NCBI RefSeq assembly: GCF_019083965.1 | Contig: NZ_JAHRCY010000011.1 | Coordinates: 62,001-126,000 of the forward strand | From: Catellatospora tritici | Lineage (GTDB): Bacteria > Actinomycetota > Actinomycetes > Mycobacteriales > Micromonosporaceae | DNA: 64,000 nt | Direction of reading: 5' to 3' | Part shown: positions 39,726 to 48,173 of the stretch, in pieces | Numbering within the stretch: position 1 is the stretch's first letter | Layout of the letters: every line of letters starts with the position of its first letter | Translations under genes and position numbers: made by a program | Notes under the pieces: generated by a model | The model's database searches: none | What the model saw: only the letters and a program-made list of their open reading frames with translations | Told to the model about the DNA's origin: nothing

Positions 39726-40782
39726 CGGCGTAGTCTCCCACCCGCGCGCGGATCTGCTCGTAGTTCAGGTTCAGGTGCTCCAGGATGGTGTACCGGTCGG
39801 GTCGGGTGCGCGGGGCGTACTCCACCGCGCGGGCGAAGTCGTCGTCGCTCAGGCCCAGGTCGGCGGGCTTACGCGGCAGGTCGTGCCGCTTCAGGCAGGC
39901 GTCGATCTCAGCGAACCGGGCCTGCTGTGCCGGGTCGATTGAGGCCCGCAGGAAGGTGCAGAACAGGGCGCCCAGCCCGCACTGCTCGCCGTGCCCGGCG
40001 GTGCCGGGGAACAGGATGTCCAGCGCGTGCGAGATCTCGTGGCAGCCACCGCTGGCCGGGCGGGACGTGCCCGCGATCGCCATGGCCAGGCCGCTGGTGA
40101 TGAGCGACTCGGCCAGCACCGTCACGAACCCGTCGTCGGTGACGTCACCGGGATGGCGCAGCACCGCCTCGGCGCCGGAGCGGGCCATCGCGACGGCGAG
40201 GCCGTCCACCGGCTCGCCGGTGAACTGGTGCGACAGTTGCCAGTCGGCGATCGCATTGATCTTGCTCAGGGTCTCGCCCACGCCGGCCCGGGTCTGCCGG
40301 TCCGGTCCCTGCTCGACGAAGTCGAGGTCGACCACCACCGCCAGTGGGATGTGCACGCCGTAGGAGCCCCGGCCGCCGTCGTGGTCGAGGGTGGCGATGG
40401 GCGAGGCGATGCCGTCGTTGGCCAGGCTGGTCGCCACGGTGACCATCGGGATGCCGTACCGCGAGGCCGCGTACTTCGTCGTGTCGATGGTCTTGCCGCC
40501 GCCGATGCCGACGACGGCGTCGAGGTTGCGTCCGCGCAGCTTCTCGCCCAGCGCCAGCGCCGACTCGACCGTCCCGCCCTCCACGTGCAGGACCAGCGCG
40601 CGGCCCAGCGTGGGGGCGATCAGCTCGGCGATACGTTCACCCTGACCCGGGCCGACCACTACCGCGACGTCGCCCCCGGCCGAGATACGCCGGTCGACCA
40701 GGAGCGGCCCCAGTGCGGCGACCGCCCCACGGCGTACGTCGATGCTCAGCGGCGTCTGTACCGATCGGGTCAGTAGTGGCAT
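39712..40782 (-). CDS. Glycerol-1-phosphate-dehydrogenase-like (AraM/iron-containing ADH) enzyme
   Basis: 356 residues from ATG 40782. The NAD(P) loop is GIGGGKTIDTTKYAA, then ATSLANDGIASP, and the metal site lies in SRPASGGCHEISHALD and GTAGHGEQCGLGAL, in the positions found in sn-glycerol-1-phosphate dehydrogenase and AraM. Those enzymes reduce dihydroxyacetone phosphate to sn-glycerol-1-phosphate. Distant members use other phospho-ketoses, so the substrate is inferred only. It overlaps its upstream neighbour by 13 bp and its downstream neighbour by 14 bp. Confidence 0.85.
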   Translation of the reverse strand: MPLLTRSVQTPLSIDVRRGAVAALGPLLVDRRISAGGDVAVVVGPGQGERIAELIAPTLGRALVLHVEGGTVESALALGEKLRGRNLDAVVGIGGGKTIDTTKYAASRYGIPMVTVATSLANDGIASPIATLDHDGGRGSYGVHIPLAVVVDLDFVEQGPDRQTRAGVGETLSKINAIADWQLSHQFTGEPVDGLAVAMARSGAEAVLRHPGDVTDDGFVTVLAESLITSGLAMAIAGTSRPASGGCHEISHALDILFPGTAGHGEQCGLGALFCTFLRASIDPAQQARFAEIDACLKRHDLPRKPADLGLSDDDFARAVEYAPRTRPDRYTILEHLNLNYEQIRARVGDYADVID

Positions 40783-41519
40783 GCGATCTCCCGGGCTCGG
40801 GCCAGGTCGTCGTGGTTGTCGACCTCGACCCAGTTCACCTTGCCGATCGAGGCGCCCCGCACGGTGCCGCCACGCTCGGCCAGCTCCTGGTAGCCGTCCT
40901 CGTAGTAGAGGTTGGGGTCGCGTTCCCAGGTGGCGCGCAGCGCGTCGGCCAGCGCGTCGGCGGCCTCGGGCCGGATCAGGGTGGCCCCGATGTACTCCCC
41001 GTGCGCGGTGGCCGGGTCCATCAGCTTGGTGATCTTCGCGAGGCGGCCGTCCGTACCGAAGATGACCTTCATCTCCTCGTCGGCCAGCTTCTTCACGTCG
41101 TCGATCGCCAGCACGATGCCCGCGTCGGCGTACGCGGCGTCGGCGGCCGCCGCCTGCAGGGTGCGCTCGACCGACACCGGGTGCACGGTGTCGCCGTTGA
41201 CCAGCAGCACGCCCCGGGCGAAGTGCTCGCGCGCCAGCCACAGCGAGTACGCGTTGTTCCACTCCTCGGCCTTGTCGTTGTGCACGAGGGTGATGGCGAC
41301 GCCGTACTTCTCCTGCAGGGCGGCCTGGCGGACCTCGACGGCCTCGGCCCGGTAGCCGACCACGATCACGACCTCGGCGAACCCGGCCTCGGCCAGGTTG
41401 GCCAGCGCGATGTCGAGGATCGTGGTGTCCCCGTCCACCGGCACCAGGGCCTTGGGCAGCGTGTCGGTGTAGGGCCGCAGCCGCCGTCCGGCGCCGGCGG
41501 CCAGCACCATGCCGATCAT
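40770..41519 (-). CDS. LicC/IPCT-like nucleotidyl (probably cytidylyl) transferase
   Basis: 249 residues from ATG 41519, with AAGGAG 5 nt upstream. The N-terminus MIGMVLAAGAGRRLRPYTDTLPKALVPV is the sugar-phosphate nucleotidylyltransferase loop, and VLLVNGDTVHP contains the metal-binding Asp. EEWNNAYSLWLAREHF is the W-NN-S-L pattern of LicC-type phosphocholine and inositol-1-phosphate cytidylyltransferases, and GKVNWVEVDNHDDL closes the site. First gene of the operon, it probably activates an alcohol phosphate with CTP for the phosphotransferase at the other end. CTP use and substrate are inference. Confidence 0.87.
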   Translation of the reverse strand: MIGMVLAAGAGRRLRPYTDTLPKALVPVDGDTTILDIALANLAEAGFAEVVIVVGYRAEAVEVRQAALQEKYGVAITLVHNDKAEEWNNAYSLWLAREHFARGVLLVNGDTVHPVSVERTLQAAAADAAYADAGIVLAIDDVKKLADEEMKVIFGTDGRLAKITKLMDPATAHGEYIGATLIRPEAADALADALRATWERDPNLYYEDGYQELAERGGTVRGASIGKVNWVEVDNHDDLARAREIACHY

Positions 41520-41712
41520 GGTCACTCCTTCGGGAGGGGGTTAAGTCGCTGGTGAAGGCTACTGCACCCGGTCGTCGGCGTGCGGGGCGCCGAGAGTCGA
41601 CCGGGATGCACACGCGCAAAGCTATGACAAGTCTTGTGAACTACCCGAACCGGCCCCAAGATGTCCGTACGGTGCGTTTCAATGAGGTTGCGTTCCGAAG
41701 GGGTGATTGCAG

Positions 41713-42123
41713 ATGACCCATGCCATGCAGGTGCGGGAGGCTATGAGCAAGCCGGTGCTGCTGGTCGGCCCGCAGCACACGCTGCGGCAGGCGGCCCAGC
41801 TCATGTCGATGCGCCGCGTCGGCTCGGCGATCGTGATAGACCCCGATGGCGAGGGGCTCGGCATAATGACCGAGCGGGACATCCTCAATGCCATCGGCTC
41901 CGGGCTCGACCCGGACGTGGAGCAGTGCGCGGGCCACATCACCTGGGACGTCGTGTACGCGTCCCCGGACTGGAGCCTGGAGGAGGCCGCGATGGCGATG
42001 ACCAGAGGCGGGTTCCGTCACCTGGCCGTCCTCGACGGCGACGAGATTCTGGGCATCATCTCCGTACGGGATCTGATGCGGGTCTGGGCGCTGCGGCGCG
42101 CGGAGGCCACCGCCAACGTGTGA
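41713..42123 (+). CDS. CBS-domain pair protein
   Basis: 136 residues from ATG 41713 (AAGGGG 9 nt upstream; an in-frame TTG at 41707 is less likely). Two CBS motifs fill the protein: HTLRQAAQLMSMRRVGSAIVI ... GIMTERDI and WSLEEAAMAMTRGGFRHLAVL ... GIISVRDLM. CBS pairs bind adenosine nucleotides and act as energy sensors. This is the stand-alone short form, with no attached effector domain. Confidence 0.9.
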   Translation: MTHAMQVREAMSKPVLLVGPQHTLRQAAQLMSMRRVGSAIVIDPDGEGLGIMTERDILNAIGSGLDPDVEQCAGHITWDVVYASPDWSLEEAAMAMTRGGFRHLAVLDGDEILGIISVRDLMRVWALRRAEATANV

Positions 42124-42272
42124 TTTCCCGGTAGGCGGATTCGCGAACACGGCTCGTAGCGGCGCGCCGCCGATGTAGCGGCGCGCCAAGCTACTCCCCG
42201 CGTTCGCCTGCCACGCCCACCGGCAGGTGGGTGGGGGTGTCCCGCATTTCGGGCCGATTACGCTTGGTGGCC

Positions 42273-43400
42273 ATGACCGCCGAGCAGCTCATCTCGTTCG
42301 CCCGGGGCGCCCCGAGCCTCGACATCGTCGATGTCGAGGGCCTCAGCGCCGCCGCTGTCCGCGCCTTCGCCGCCGACCCGGCCGGCCTCACCGCGTACGG
42401 CAACTCCTACGGTTACGCACCGCTGCGTAAGTGGGTCGCCGACAAGCACGGTGTCGCCGTCGACCAGGTCCTCATCACCAACGGCTCGCTGCAGGCCGAC
42501 GCCTTCCTGTTCAACCAGCTCGTCAAGCCGGGCGACCACGTCGTGGTCGAGAAGCCGACCTACGACCGGACGCTGCTCAACCTGCGCTCGCTCGGCGCGC
42601 ACGTGCACCAGGTCACGGTGCGGCCCGACGGCATCGACACGGCCGAGCTGCGCGCGCTGCTGGAGTCCGGGGTGCGGCCGACGCTGGCGCACATCATCCC
42701 GAACTACCAGAACCCGGCGGGCGTCACCCTGTCGGTGGAGAAGCGCCGCGAGCTGCTCGAACTGGCCACCGAGTACGGCTTCACGATCTTCGAGGACGAC
42801 CCGTACGTCGACATCCGGTTCTCTCGGGATGGCAGCCGCGGTGAGGCGCTGCCGTCGATGCTGTCGCAGACGAAGCTCGCCGGTGGCGACGCCGCCGACG
42901 TGGTCGTGCACGCGAGCTCGTTCACCAAGACGGTCTGCCCCGGCGTGCGCGTGGGCTACCTGATCGGCGCCAAGCAGATCATCGACGACATCGCCCGCAA
43001 CGCGACCAACCTCTACATCTCGGCCGGCCAGGTCGCGCAGGGCATCGTGTACGAGTTCTGCCGCTCCGGCGACATCGACCGCTCGGTGGCCACCGTCAGC
43101 GCGGCGTTGGCCGAGCGGGCCTCGGTGCTCGCCACGTCGCTGCGCAAGCACATCCCGGGTGTCGAGTTCACCGAGCCCGACGGCGGCTACTTCCTCTGGA
43201 TCGAGCTGCCCGCCGACGTGCACGTGGACAAGCTGCTGCCCGCGGCGGCCGAGCGCGGTGTCGCGGTGGTGAAGGGGTCCGACTTCCTGATCGAGGGCGG
43301 CACCAGCGCGCTGCGGCTGGCCTTCAGCGCCGTCACCGTCGACCAGATCGACGAGGGTGTGCGCCGACTGGCCGATGCGGTCGAAGCCGTTCGCGGCTGA
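42273..43400 (+). CDS. PLP-dependent aminotransferase (class I/II, LysN/2-aminoadipate type)
   Basis: 375 residues from ATG 42273. YGNSYGYAPLRKWVADKHGV, VLITNGSLQADAF, PTYDRTLLNLRSLGA, HIIPNYQNPAGVT (Asn-Pro loop), FEDDPYVDIRF (Asp pairing with the pyridine N, Tyr) and SSFTKTVCPGVRVGYL (PLP Lys) are in the family order. It resembles the aminotransferase half of MocR regulators without the helix-turn-helix domain, and 2-aminoadipate or branched-chain/aromatic transaminases. The substrate is not determined. Confidence 0.92.
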   Translation: MTAEQLISFARGAPSLDIVDVEGLSAAAVRAFAADPAGLTAYGNSYGYAPLRKWVADKHGVAVDQVLITNGSLQADAFLFNQLVKPGDHVVVEKPTYDRTLLNLRSLGAHVHQVTVRPDGIDTAELRALLESGVRPTLAHIIPNYQNPAGVTLSVEKRRELLELATEYGFTIFEDDPYVDIRFSRDGSRGEALPSMLSQTKLAGGDAADVVVHASSFTKTVCPGVRVGYLIGAKQIIDDIARNATNLYISAGQVAQGIVYEFCRSGDIDRSVATVSAALAERASVLATSLRKHIPGVEFTEPDGGYFLWIELPADVHVDKLLPAAAERGVAVVKGSDFLIEGGTSALRLAFSAVTVDQIDEGVRRLADAVEAVRG

Positions 43401-43408
43401 AGATCCGA

Positions 43409-43447
43409 CAGCCCGGCACCCGGCGACCACCGGAGGCCGGGCTGTTT
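43409..43447 (+). terminator. Terminator of the aminotransferase gene
   Basis: CAGCCCGGC pairs with GCCGGGCTG followed by TTT. The remaining ~390 bp to the corA start are GC-rich, with no gene or motif recognised. Confidence 0.75.
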
Positions 43448-43837
43448 CGTACCCATGGGTCGGTTCGGTTATCCGACTGGGTTTCTGTCGTATTTCTGAC
43501 AATGGCTGGGTCGTCGTCCAGGGTTCCCCCGCCGGCGTTTCGTGGATCACAATTCGTCCGGCGCGTCGACTACGTGCCGACAGCTTTGCCCCGCCCCCGA
43601 TGAAAGAGGAACGGACACCCACCCCCCACCCCGGGTGCCGTTCCGGCGCCGGGTGGACCCGCCGCAACTCCCCCCGAACGCGGCGACCACGTCCACCCGG
43701 CGCCATCGTCGTATCTGGACCCCGCCGCCGAGACGCGAGGCACGTCGTGCGCACGTCCACGCGGCGGGATGCCCGCGGCGCGTAGCCTGTCGAGCGGAGT
43801 CGCCGCCGCAGCGGTGGCCGTACGAAGGGGGCGAGCT

Positions 43838-44995
43838 GTGGTTGACGACTTCCGGGACGAGCCCGGCCGGCGCGCCTCCAATGGCGACCGCCTGACCCGC
43901 GCGTTCAGCGCCCCCGCCCGAGCGGTGAGCCGACTCGTCTCCGGCATCGGGCTCGGCGCGGACGAGACGTCCCCGGTTCCGGCGCAGCCGGGCGAGCGTC
44001 GGGACGCGATCGTCGACTGCGCCATCTACGTCGAGGGACGACGGCTGCCGTCGACCGGGGACTACCGCGAGGCGTTGGCCCAGGCCAAGCGCACGCCGGG
44101 GGCGTTCGTGTGGCTGGGGTTGTACGCACCCGACGCCGACCAGATGGCGGGCATCGCCGAGTCGTACGACCTGCACGAGCTGGCCGTCGAGGACGTGGTC
44201 AGCGCCGGGCAGCGGCCCAAGCTGGAGCAGTTCGGGGACGTGCACTTCGTGGTGCTGCGGACCGCCCGCTACGTCGAACACCAGGAGCTGACCGAGAACT
44301 CCGAGGTCGTCGAGACCGGTCAGATCATGCTGTTCATCGGGCCCGACTTCGTCATCTCGGTGCGCCACGGCAACGCCTGTCGGCTCAAGCCGGTGCGCGA
44401 GCACCTGGAGAGCCGCCCGGAGCTGCTGCGACAGGGCCCGTGGGCGGTGGCGTACGGGGTGCTCGACCACGTGGTCGACCTGTACGTGCTGGCCGCCGAC
44501 GGCATCGGCCAGGACGTGGACGTGCTGGAGGAGGCGGTGTTCTCGCGCGACTCCAGCGGCCGGATGCAGCGCATCTACCAGCTCAAGCGGGAGCTGGTGG
44601 AGTTCAAGCGCGCCTCGCTGCCGCTGCAGCGCCCGCTGCAGTCGATGATCAGCGACACGCCGGAGATCACCAAGGAGCTGCGCAAGTACTTCCGGGACGT
44701 GCAGGACCACCTGGCCCGGGTGGTCGAGCAGGTCAGCTCGTACGACGACCTGCTGATCTCGATCATGCAGGCGCGCCTGGCACAGGTCTCCGTCGACCAG
44801 AACAACGACATGCGCAAGATCGCCGCGTACGCCGGTATGGCCGCCGCGTGGACCGCCATCACCGGTGTCTACGGCATGAACTTCGAGTACATGCCGGAGT
44901 TGCACATGCGCTACGGCTACCCGGTGACCATGGCGTTCGCCCTGGCCGTCTCGTACGGCATCTACCGCTCGTTCCGGCGTTCCGGCTGGCTGTGA
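43838..44995 (+). CDS. corA: CorA-family magnesium/cobalt channel
   Basis: 385 residues from GTG 43838, with AAGGGGG 6-7 nt upstream. A long cytoplasmic alpha/beta domain (residues ~60-300) ends in the pore-lining stalk helix, then two TM helices with the selectivity loop YGMNFEYMPEL and the second helix before a basic C-terminus (YRSFRRSGWL). CorA pentamers conduct Mg2+ down its gradient and close when cytoplasmic Mg2+ binds the domain interface. Single gene, ended by a hairpin shared with the opposing gene. Confidence 0.95.
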   Translation: MVDDFRDEPGRRASNGDRLTRAFSAPARAVSRLVSGIGLGADETSPVPAQPGERRDAIVDCAIYVEGRRLPSTGDYREALAQAKRTPGAFVWLGLYAPDADQMAGIAESYDLHELAVEDVVSAGQRPKLEQFGDVHFVVLRTARYVEHQELTENSEVVETGQIMLFIGPDFVISVRHGNACRLKPVREHLESRPELLRQGPWAVAYGVLDHVVDLYVLAADGIGQDVDVLEEAVFSRDSSGRMQRIYQLKRELVEFKRASLPLQRPLQSMISDTPEITKELRKYFRDVQDHLARVVEQVSSYDDLLISIMQARLAQVSVDQNNDMRKIAAYAGMAAAWTAITGVYGMNFEYMPELHMRYGYPVTMAFALAVSYGIYRSFRRSGWL

Positions 44996-44998
44996 CCG

Positions 44999-45028
44999 GG
45001 TGAGGGGCGCCGTCGGGCACCCCTCACC
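44999..45028. terminator. Bidirectional terminator between corA and the YtxH-like gene
   Basis: GGTGAGGGG pairs with CCCCTCACC, with further inner pairing, between the convergent stops at 44995 and 45038. Confidence 0.78.
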
Positions 45029-45037
45029 GCGGACCCG

Positions 45038-45709
45038 CTACATCCGGCTGTTCTTCGAGCCCGACGACGAGTACTTCGCGACGAAGCTGTCGGTGGCGTC
45101 GTTGGCGGTCTCGGCCATGTCGTCGACCTTCGACTTCATGTTGCCCCGGCTGTCCTTGAGCGACGAGGCCGCGGAGTGCAGCTTGTCGGCGGTCTTGTCC
45201 ATCGCCTTGCTCGCGTGATGGGTCGCCTTGCCGATGGCCGAGTCGGTCTTGCCGGAGACCTTGTCCACCATGGCGCGGCCGTCGGAACGCACCGACTCCA
45301 GGGCCTGGCTCGGGTCGTACTCCGACCACTGCTGCTGCTTGCGGCGCTTCACGACCAGCGCGCCCACCGCGCCGGCGGCGATACCGGCCGCGAGCAGGCC
45401 GACGAGCATCTTGGTGTTCCGGTGCGACACCTGCGCCTCCTTCTTCCGCGTCTTGGCCTTCGCCTTCTTCGTGGAAGCGGTGGCGCTCGCCACGCCCTCC
45501 CGGTAGGCCGCCATCAGCGGCGCCAGGGTTGACATCGTCGAGTCGATTCCGCCGGAAGTGGCTCGGCGCATCTTTCCGGTGGTCGGGCCGATCCGGTTGC
45601 CGACACCGCCGGCGGCATGCGTCGCCGCCTGCAGGAAATGGTCCCAGCTTTGGCCCATTTCTTCCCGCATGAGCTGCCCGCGCGTCTTGTGCGGTTTGAA
45701 ACCCAGCAT
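45038..45709 (-). CDS. YtxH/stress-type membrane-anchored helical protein
   Basis: 223 residues from ATG 45709 (GGGGG just upstream). The N-terminal ~95 residues are amphipathic. One TM helix (MLVGLLAAGIAAGAVGALVV) is followed by RRKQQQWSEYDPSQAL. The C-terminal 90 residues are a highly charged Lys/Asp/Ser helix (GKTDSAIGKATHHASKAMDK) resembling YtxH/late-embryogenesis-like stress proteins. Function unknown. A role in desiccation or envelope stress is only suggested by composition. Divergent from ppiA. Confidence 0.7.
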   Translation of the reverse strand: MLGFKPHKTRGQLMREEMGQSWDHFLQAATHAAGGVGNRIGPTTGKMRRATSGGIDSTMSTLAPLMAAYREGVASATASTKKAKAKTRKKEAQVSHRNTKMLVGLLAAGIAAGAVGALVVKRRKQQQWSEYDPSQALESVRSDGRAMVDKVSGKTDSAIGKATHHASKAMDKTADKLHSAASSLKDSRGNMKSKVDDMAETANDATDSFVAKYSSSGSKNSRM

Positions 45710-45934
45710 TTCCCCCGCCTTCCTGCCGCGCGCCCCCGCGTGCGGCAGACATTCGCCACGGGCGCCCCCGCGCCCGCGCCGTGGTGCACAAGGCGCGCGA
45801 TCGAAGATACGAAGGCGCGCCTCGCTCATGTCCCCGAGTGTCATCCTGCCTCGCCGGACGCCTCCGCACCACCGGAACGGGCACATGGGAGAATCTGTCG
45901 GTAACTGACCACCAAGAAATTCGGGAGAGAAGAC

Positions 45935-46459
45935 GTGGCTGACGCCCGTTACGCCGTCCTGCACACCAGCGCCGGCCCGATCCGTCTTGAGCTGTTCGGC
46001 AACCACGCGCCCAAGACCGTCCGCAACTTCGTGGAGCTCGCCGAGGGCACCCGCGAGGGCGCGACCGACCCGCGCACCGGCGCGCCGATCAAGGGGCCGT
46101 ACTACGACGGCACCCCGTTCCACCGGGTGATCGACGGCTTCATGATCCAGACTGGGGACCCGACCGGCACCGGCCGCGGTGGCCCCGGCTACACCTTCGC
46201 CGACGAGTTCCACCCGGAGCTCAGCTTCGACAAGCCGTACCTGCTGGCGATGGCCAACGCCGGTCCGGGCACCAACGGGTCGCAGTTCTTCATCACCACC
46301 GGTGCCACGACCTGGCTGAACCGTAAGCACACCATCTTCGGTGTGGTCGCGGACGCCGACTCGCAGAAGGTCGTCGACGCCATCTCCAACACCGCGACGG
46401 ACCCGTCGGACCGTCCGCTGGAGCCGATCATCATCGAACGAATCGAGATTGAGCGCTAG
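45935..46459 (+). CDS. ppiA: Peptidyl-prolyl cis-trans isomerase, cyclophilin type
   Basis: 174 residues from GTG (GGGAGAG upstream). The active-site segments FHRVIDGFMIQTGDPTGTGR, YTFADEFHPEL and ANAGPGTNGSQFFITT are complete, with catalytic Arg in FHR and Phe in SQFFI. The sequence is closely like mycobacterial PpiA along its whole length. It has no signal peptide and is cytosolic. Followed after 10 bp by the rhomboid gene, a common actinobacterial arrangement. Confidence 0.96.
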   Translation: MADARYAVLHTSAGPIRLELFGNHAPKTVRNFVELAEGTREGATDPRTGAPIKGPYYDGTPFHRVIDGFMIQTGDPTGTGRGGPGYTFADEFHPELSFDKPYLLAMANAGPGTNGSQFFITTGATTWLNRKHTIFGVVADADSQKVVDAISNTATDPSDRPLEPIIIERIEIER

Positions 46460-46469
46460 TCTCGTCCGC

Positions 46470-47396
46470 ATGACGTCTCCCGCACCCCAGAGCGGTCAAG
46501 CCGCCGTACCTGTCTGCTACCGCCACCGGGGGCGGGAGACGCATCTCAGCTGCACCCGCTGCGGCCGCCCGATCTGTCCCGACTGCATGATCCCGGCGTC
46601 CGTGGGGCACCAGTGCCCCGACTGCGTCGCCGAGGGGCGGCGTACCCAGCGCCCGGCGCTGACCCACTTCGGCGGGTCGCAGATCGGCATGCACGGGTAC
46701 GTCACCAAGGCGCTGATCGGCCTCAACGTCGCCGTGTTCATGGCGCTCACCGCCCTGTACGGCACCAGGGTCCTCACCGGCGGCTCGACCCCGCTGCACG
46801 AGTGGGGGGCGGCCCTCGGGCTGACCGTGACCAAGGCCGAGGGCGGCTACTACGAGGGTGCGCTGCCCCAGTTCGGCGAGGTGCTGACGGGCATCCACGA
46901 CGGGGGCTACTACCGCCTCTTCACGGCGATGTTCCTGCACTACGGCGTGATCCACCTGGCGCTGAACATGTGGGCGCTGTGGGTGCTCGGCCGGTCGCTG
47001 GAGGCGGCCCTCGGGCCGATCCGGTTCGGGGCGCTCTACCTGATCTGCGGATTCGGCGGCAACGTGGCCTGCGCCCTGCTGAGCCCGTACGCGTTCTCGG
47101 CTGGTGCCTCCACCGCCATCTACGGCCTGTTCGCGGCGTACTTCTTCGTGCTCCGGCGACTGGGCCGCGACGCCATGTCGGTCCTGCCGATCATCGCGAT
47201 CAACGTGGTGCTGTCGTTCTCCATCCCCGGCATCTCCTGGCAGGGCCACCTCGGCGGCCTGGTCACCGGTGCGGTCTGTGGGCTGGGGCTGGCGTACGCG
47301 CCGCGGGAGAACCGCAACTTCGTTCAGGCGGTGGTGCTCGCCGGGGTGTTCGCGGTGCTGGTGGCGCTGGCGGTCTTCGTACCACCGATGGTGTGA
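46470..47396 (+). CDS. Rhomboid intramembrane serine protease with N-terminal zinc-binding domain
   Basis: 308 residues from ATG 46470. Residues 14-52 are a B-box-like zinc domain (CYRHRGRETHLSCTRC, CPDC, HQCPDC). Residues 70-305 have six to seven TM helices, with the catalytic pair GASTAIYG (Ser) and WQGHLGGLVTG (His) plus the conserved HLALNMWALWVLG in helix 2. Rhomboids cleave TM helices of substrate proteins. Co-transcribed with ppiA. Substrate unknown. Confidence 0.94.
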   Translation: MTSPAPQSGQAAVPVCYRHRGRETHLSCTRCGRPICPDCMIPASVGHQCPDCVAEGRRTQRPALTHFGGSQIGMHGYVTKALIGLNVAVFMALTALYGTRVLTGGSTPLHEWGAALGLTVTKAEGGYYEGALPQFGEVLTGIHDGGYYRLFTAMFLHYGVIHLALNMWALWVLGRSLEAALGPIRFGALYLICGFGGNVACALLSPYAFSAGASTAIYGLFAAYFFVLRRLGRDAMSVLPIIAINVVLSFSIPGISWQGHLGGLVTGAVCGLGLAYAPRENRNFVQAVVLAGVFAVLVALAVFVPPMV

Positions 47397-47450
47397 TGGC
47401 GCCGCACAACCAGTGCGACCGGTGTCAATAGGTCCCCGCGTGAGTGACTC

Positions 47451-47468
47451 GCGTGACGTCCGTCACGC
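47451..47468. promoter_or_regulatory. GCGTGACG-TC-CGTCACGC palindrome
   Basis: A perfect 8-2-8 inverted repeat 18 bp before the start of the following gene and 55 bp after the rhomboid stop. Position suits an operator for the downstream gene. Confidence 0.45.
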
Positions 47469-47486
47469 GCGCTCGTTGGTCCTTAC

Positions 47487-47981
47487 ATGGACGTCTTTTC
47501 GCGTACGTTCCTCCCCGCCACCGGCGAGGCCGGCATTCCCATGGCCACGGTCAGCCGGCACATGCCGATCTTCCGTCGCTGCATCGAGGCGGGCGACGCC
47601 ACCGTGCTCGTCGCCCGCGCGCTGCGCCCCGAGCGGCCCCTGGGCCGCGAGTACCTGCTGCTGCTGACGTACCGCCGCCTGGTCATCACCCAGGAGAGCC
47701 GCATCCTGCGGCGCCTGCGCCTGCACCTCAACACCGACCTGCGGCACCTGGCGAACGTCACCTGGCACCCGGACCCGCGCCTGTCGGCCATCGAGTTCGC
47801 GGCCACGGCCGTCGACGGCATCCGCGAGCGGTTCTGGATCCACGCGGGCCACCCCAAGCAGGTCTGGCACCTCGACGCCCTGTTCAGCCACGTCTTCAAG
47901 CCGAAGCTGATCGCCCAGCGCGCCGCGTCCCCCGACGCCACCCCCTACCGCTCCTTCGCCGACCACCTCGTCGGCGCTTGA
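47487..47981 (+). CDS. Hypothetical actinobacterial protein (PH-like)
   Basis: 164 residues, no TM or signal peptide. Strand-rich pattern LLLLTYRRLVITQESRILRRLRLHLNTDL and LSAIEFAATAVDGIRERFWIHAG with a final helix resembles bacterial PH-like domains. It also contains an ATVLVARALRP segment before the first strands. No enzymatic motif is seen. It has its own palindromic upstream region and a hairpin after the stop. Confidence 0.65.
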   Translation: MDVFSRTFLPATGEAGIPMATVSRHMPIFRRCIEAGDATVLVARALRPERPLGREYLLLLTYRRLVITQESRILRRLRLHLNTDLRHLANVTWHPDPRLSAIEFAATAVDGIRERFWIHAGHPKQVWHLDALFSHVFKPKLIAQRAASPDATPYRSFADHLVGA

Positions 47982-47987
47982 TTGCTG

Positions 47988-48007
47988 GCGCCCGCCTCCG
48001 CGGGCGC
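47988..48007 (+). terminator. Terminator of the PH-like gene
   Basis: GCGCCCGC/GCGGGCGC with a CTCC loop, 7 bases after the stop. Confidence 0.72.
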
Positions 48008-48008
48008 G

Positions 48009-48101
48009 GGCTTCCGTCCCCGAAGCCGATGGCTCCCGCGCGTCGCTACATCGCTTCGCGATGTCACGCTCCTTCGCGGCAACCATCGGCGGACGGAAGC
48101 C
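48009..48101. repeat. Nested 93-base inverted repeat
   Basis: The outer arms GGCTTCCGTCC (48009-48019) and GGACGGAAGCC (48091-48101) pair. Inside them GCCGATGG (48025) pairs with CCATCGGC (48083), and innermost ACATCGC (48048) pairs with GCGATGT (48058). The symmetry over the whole gap suggests a structured RNA or a small palindromic mobile element rather than a terminator. Confidence 0.6.
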
Positions 48102-48173
48102 AGTCGGTGGTCACGGTGAAGGCAAGTCAAGGACCTTGACGTATGCCTTACCTGATCCGTACACAGGTCGGAC

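Noticed and set aside
33638..41519. A single large exopolysaccharide gene cluster
   Set aside because: Only one priming transferase and one glycosyltransferase are present, separated by a DNA repair gene and an ATPase on mixed strands. There is no flippase or polymerase.
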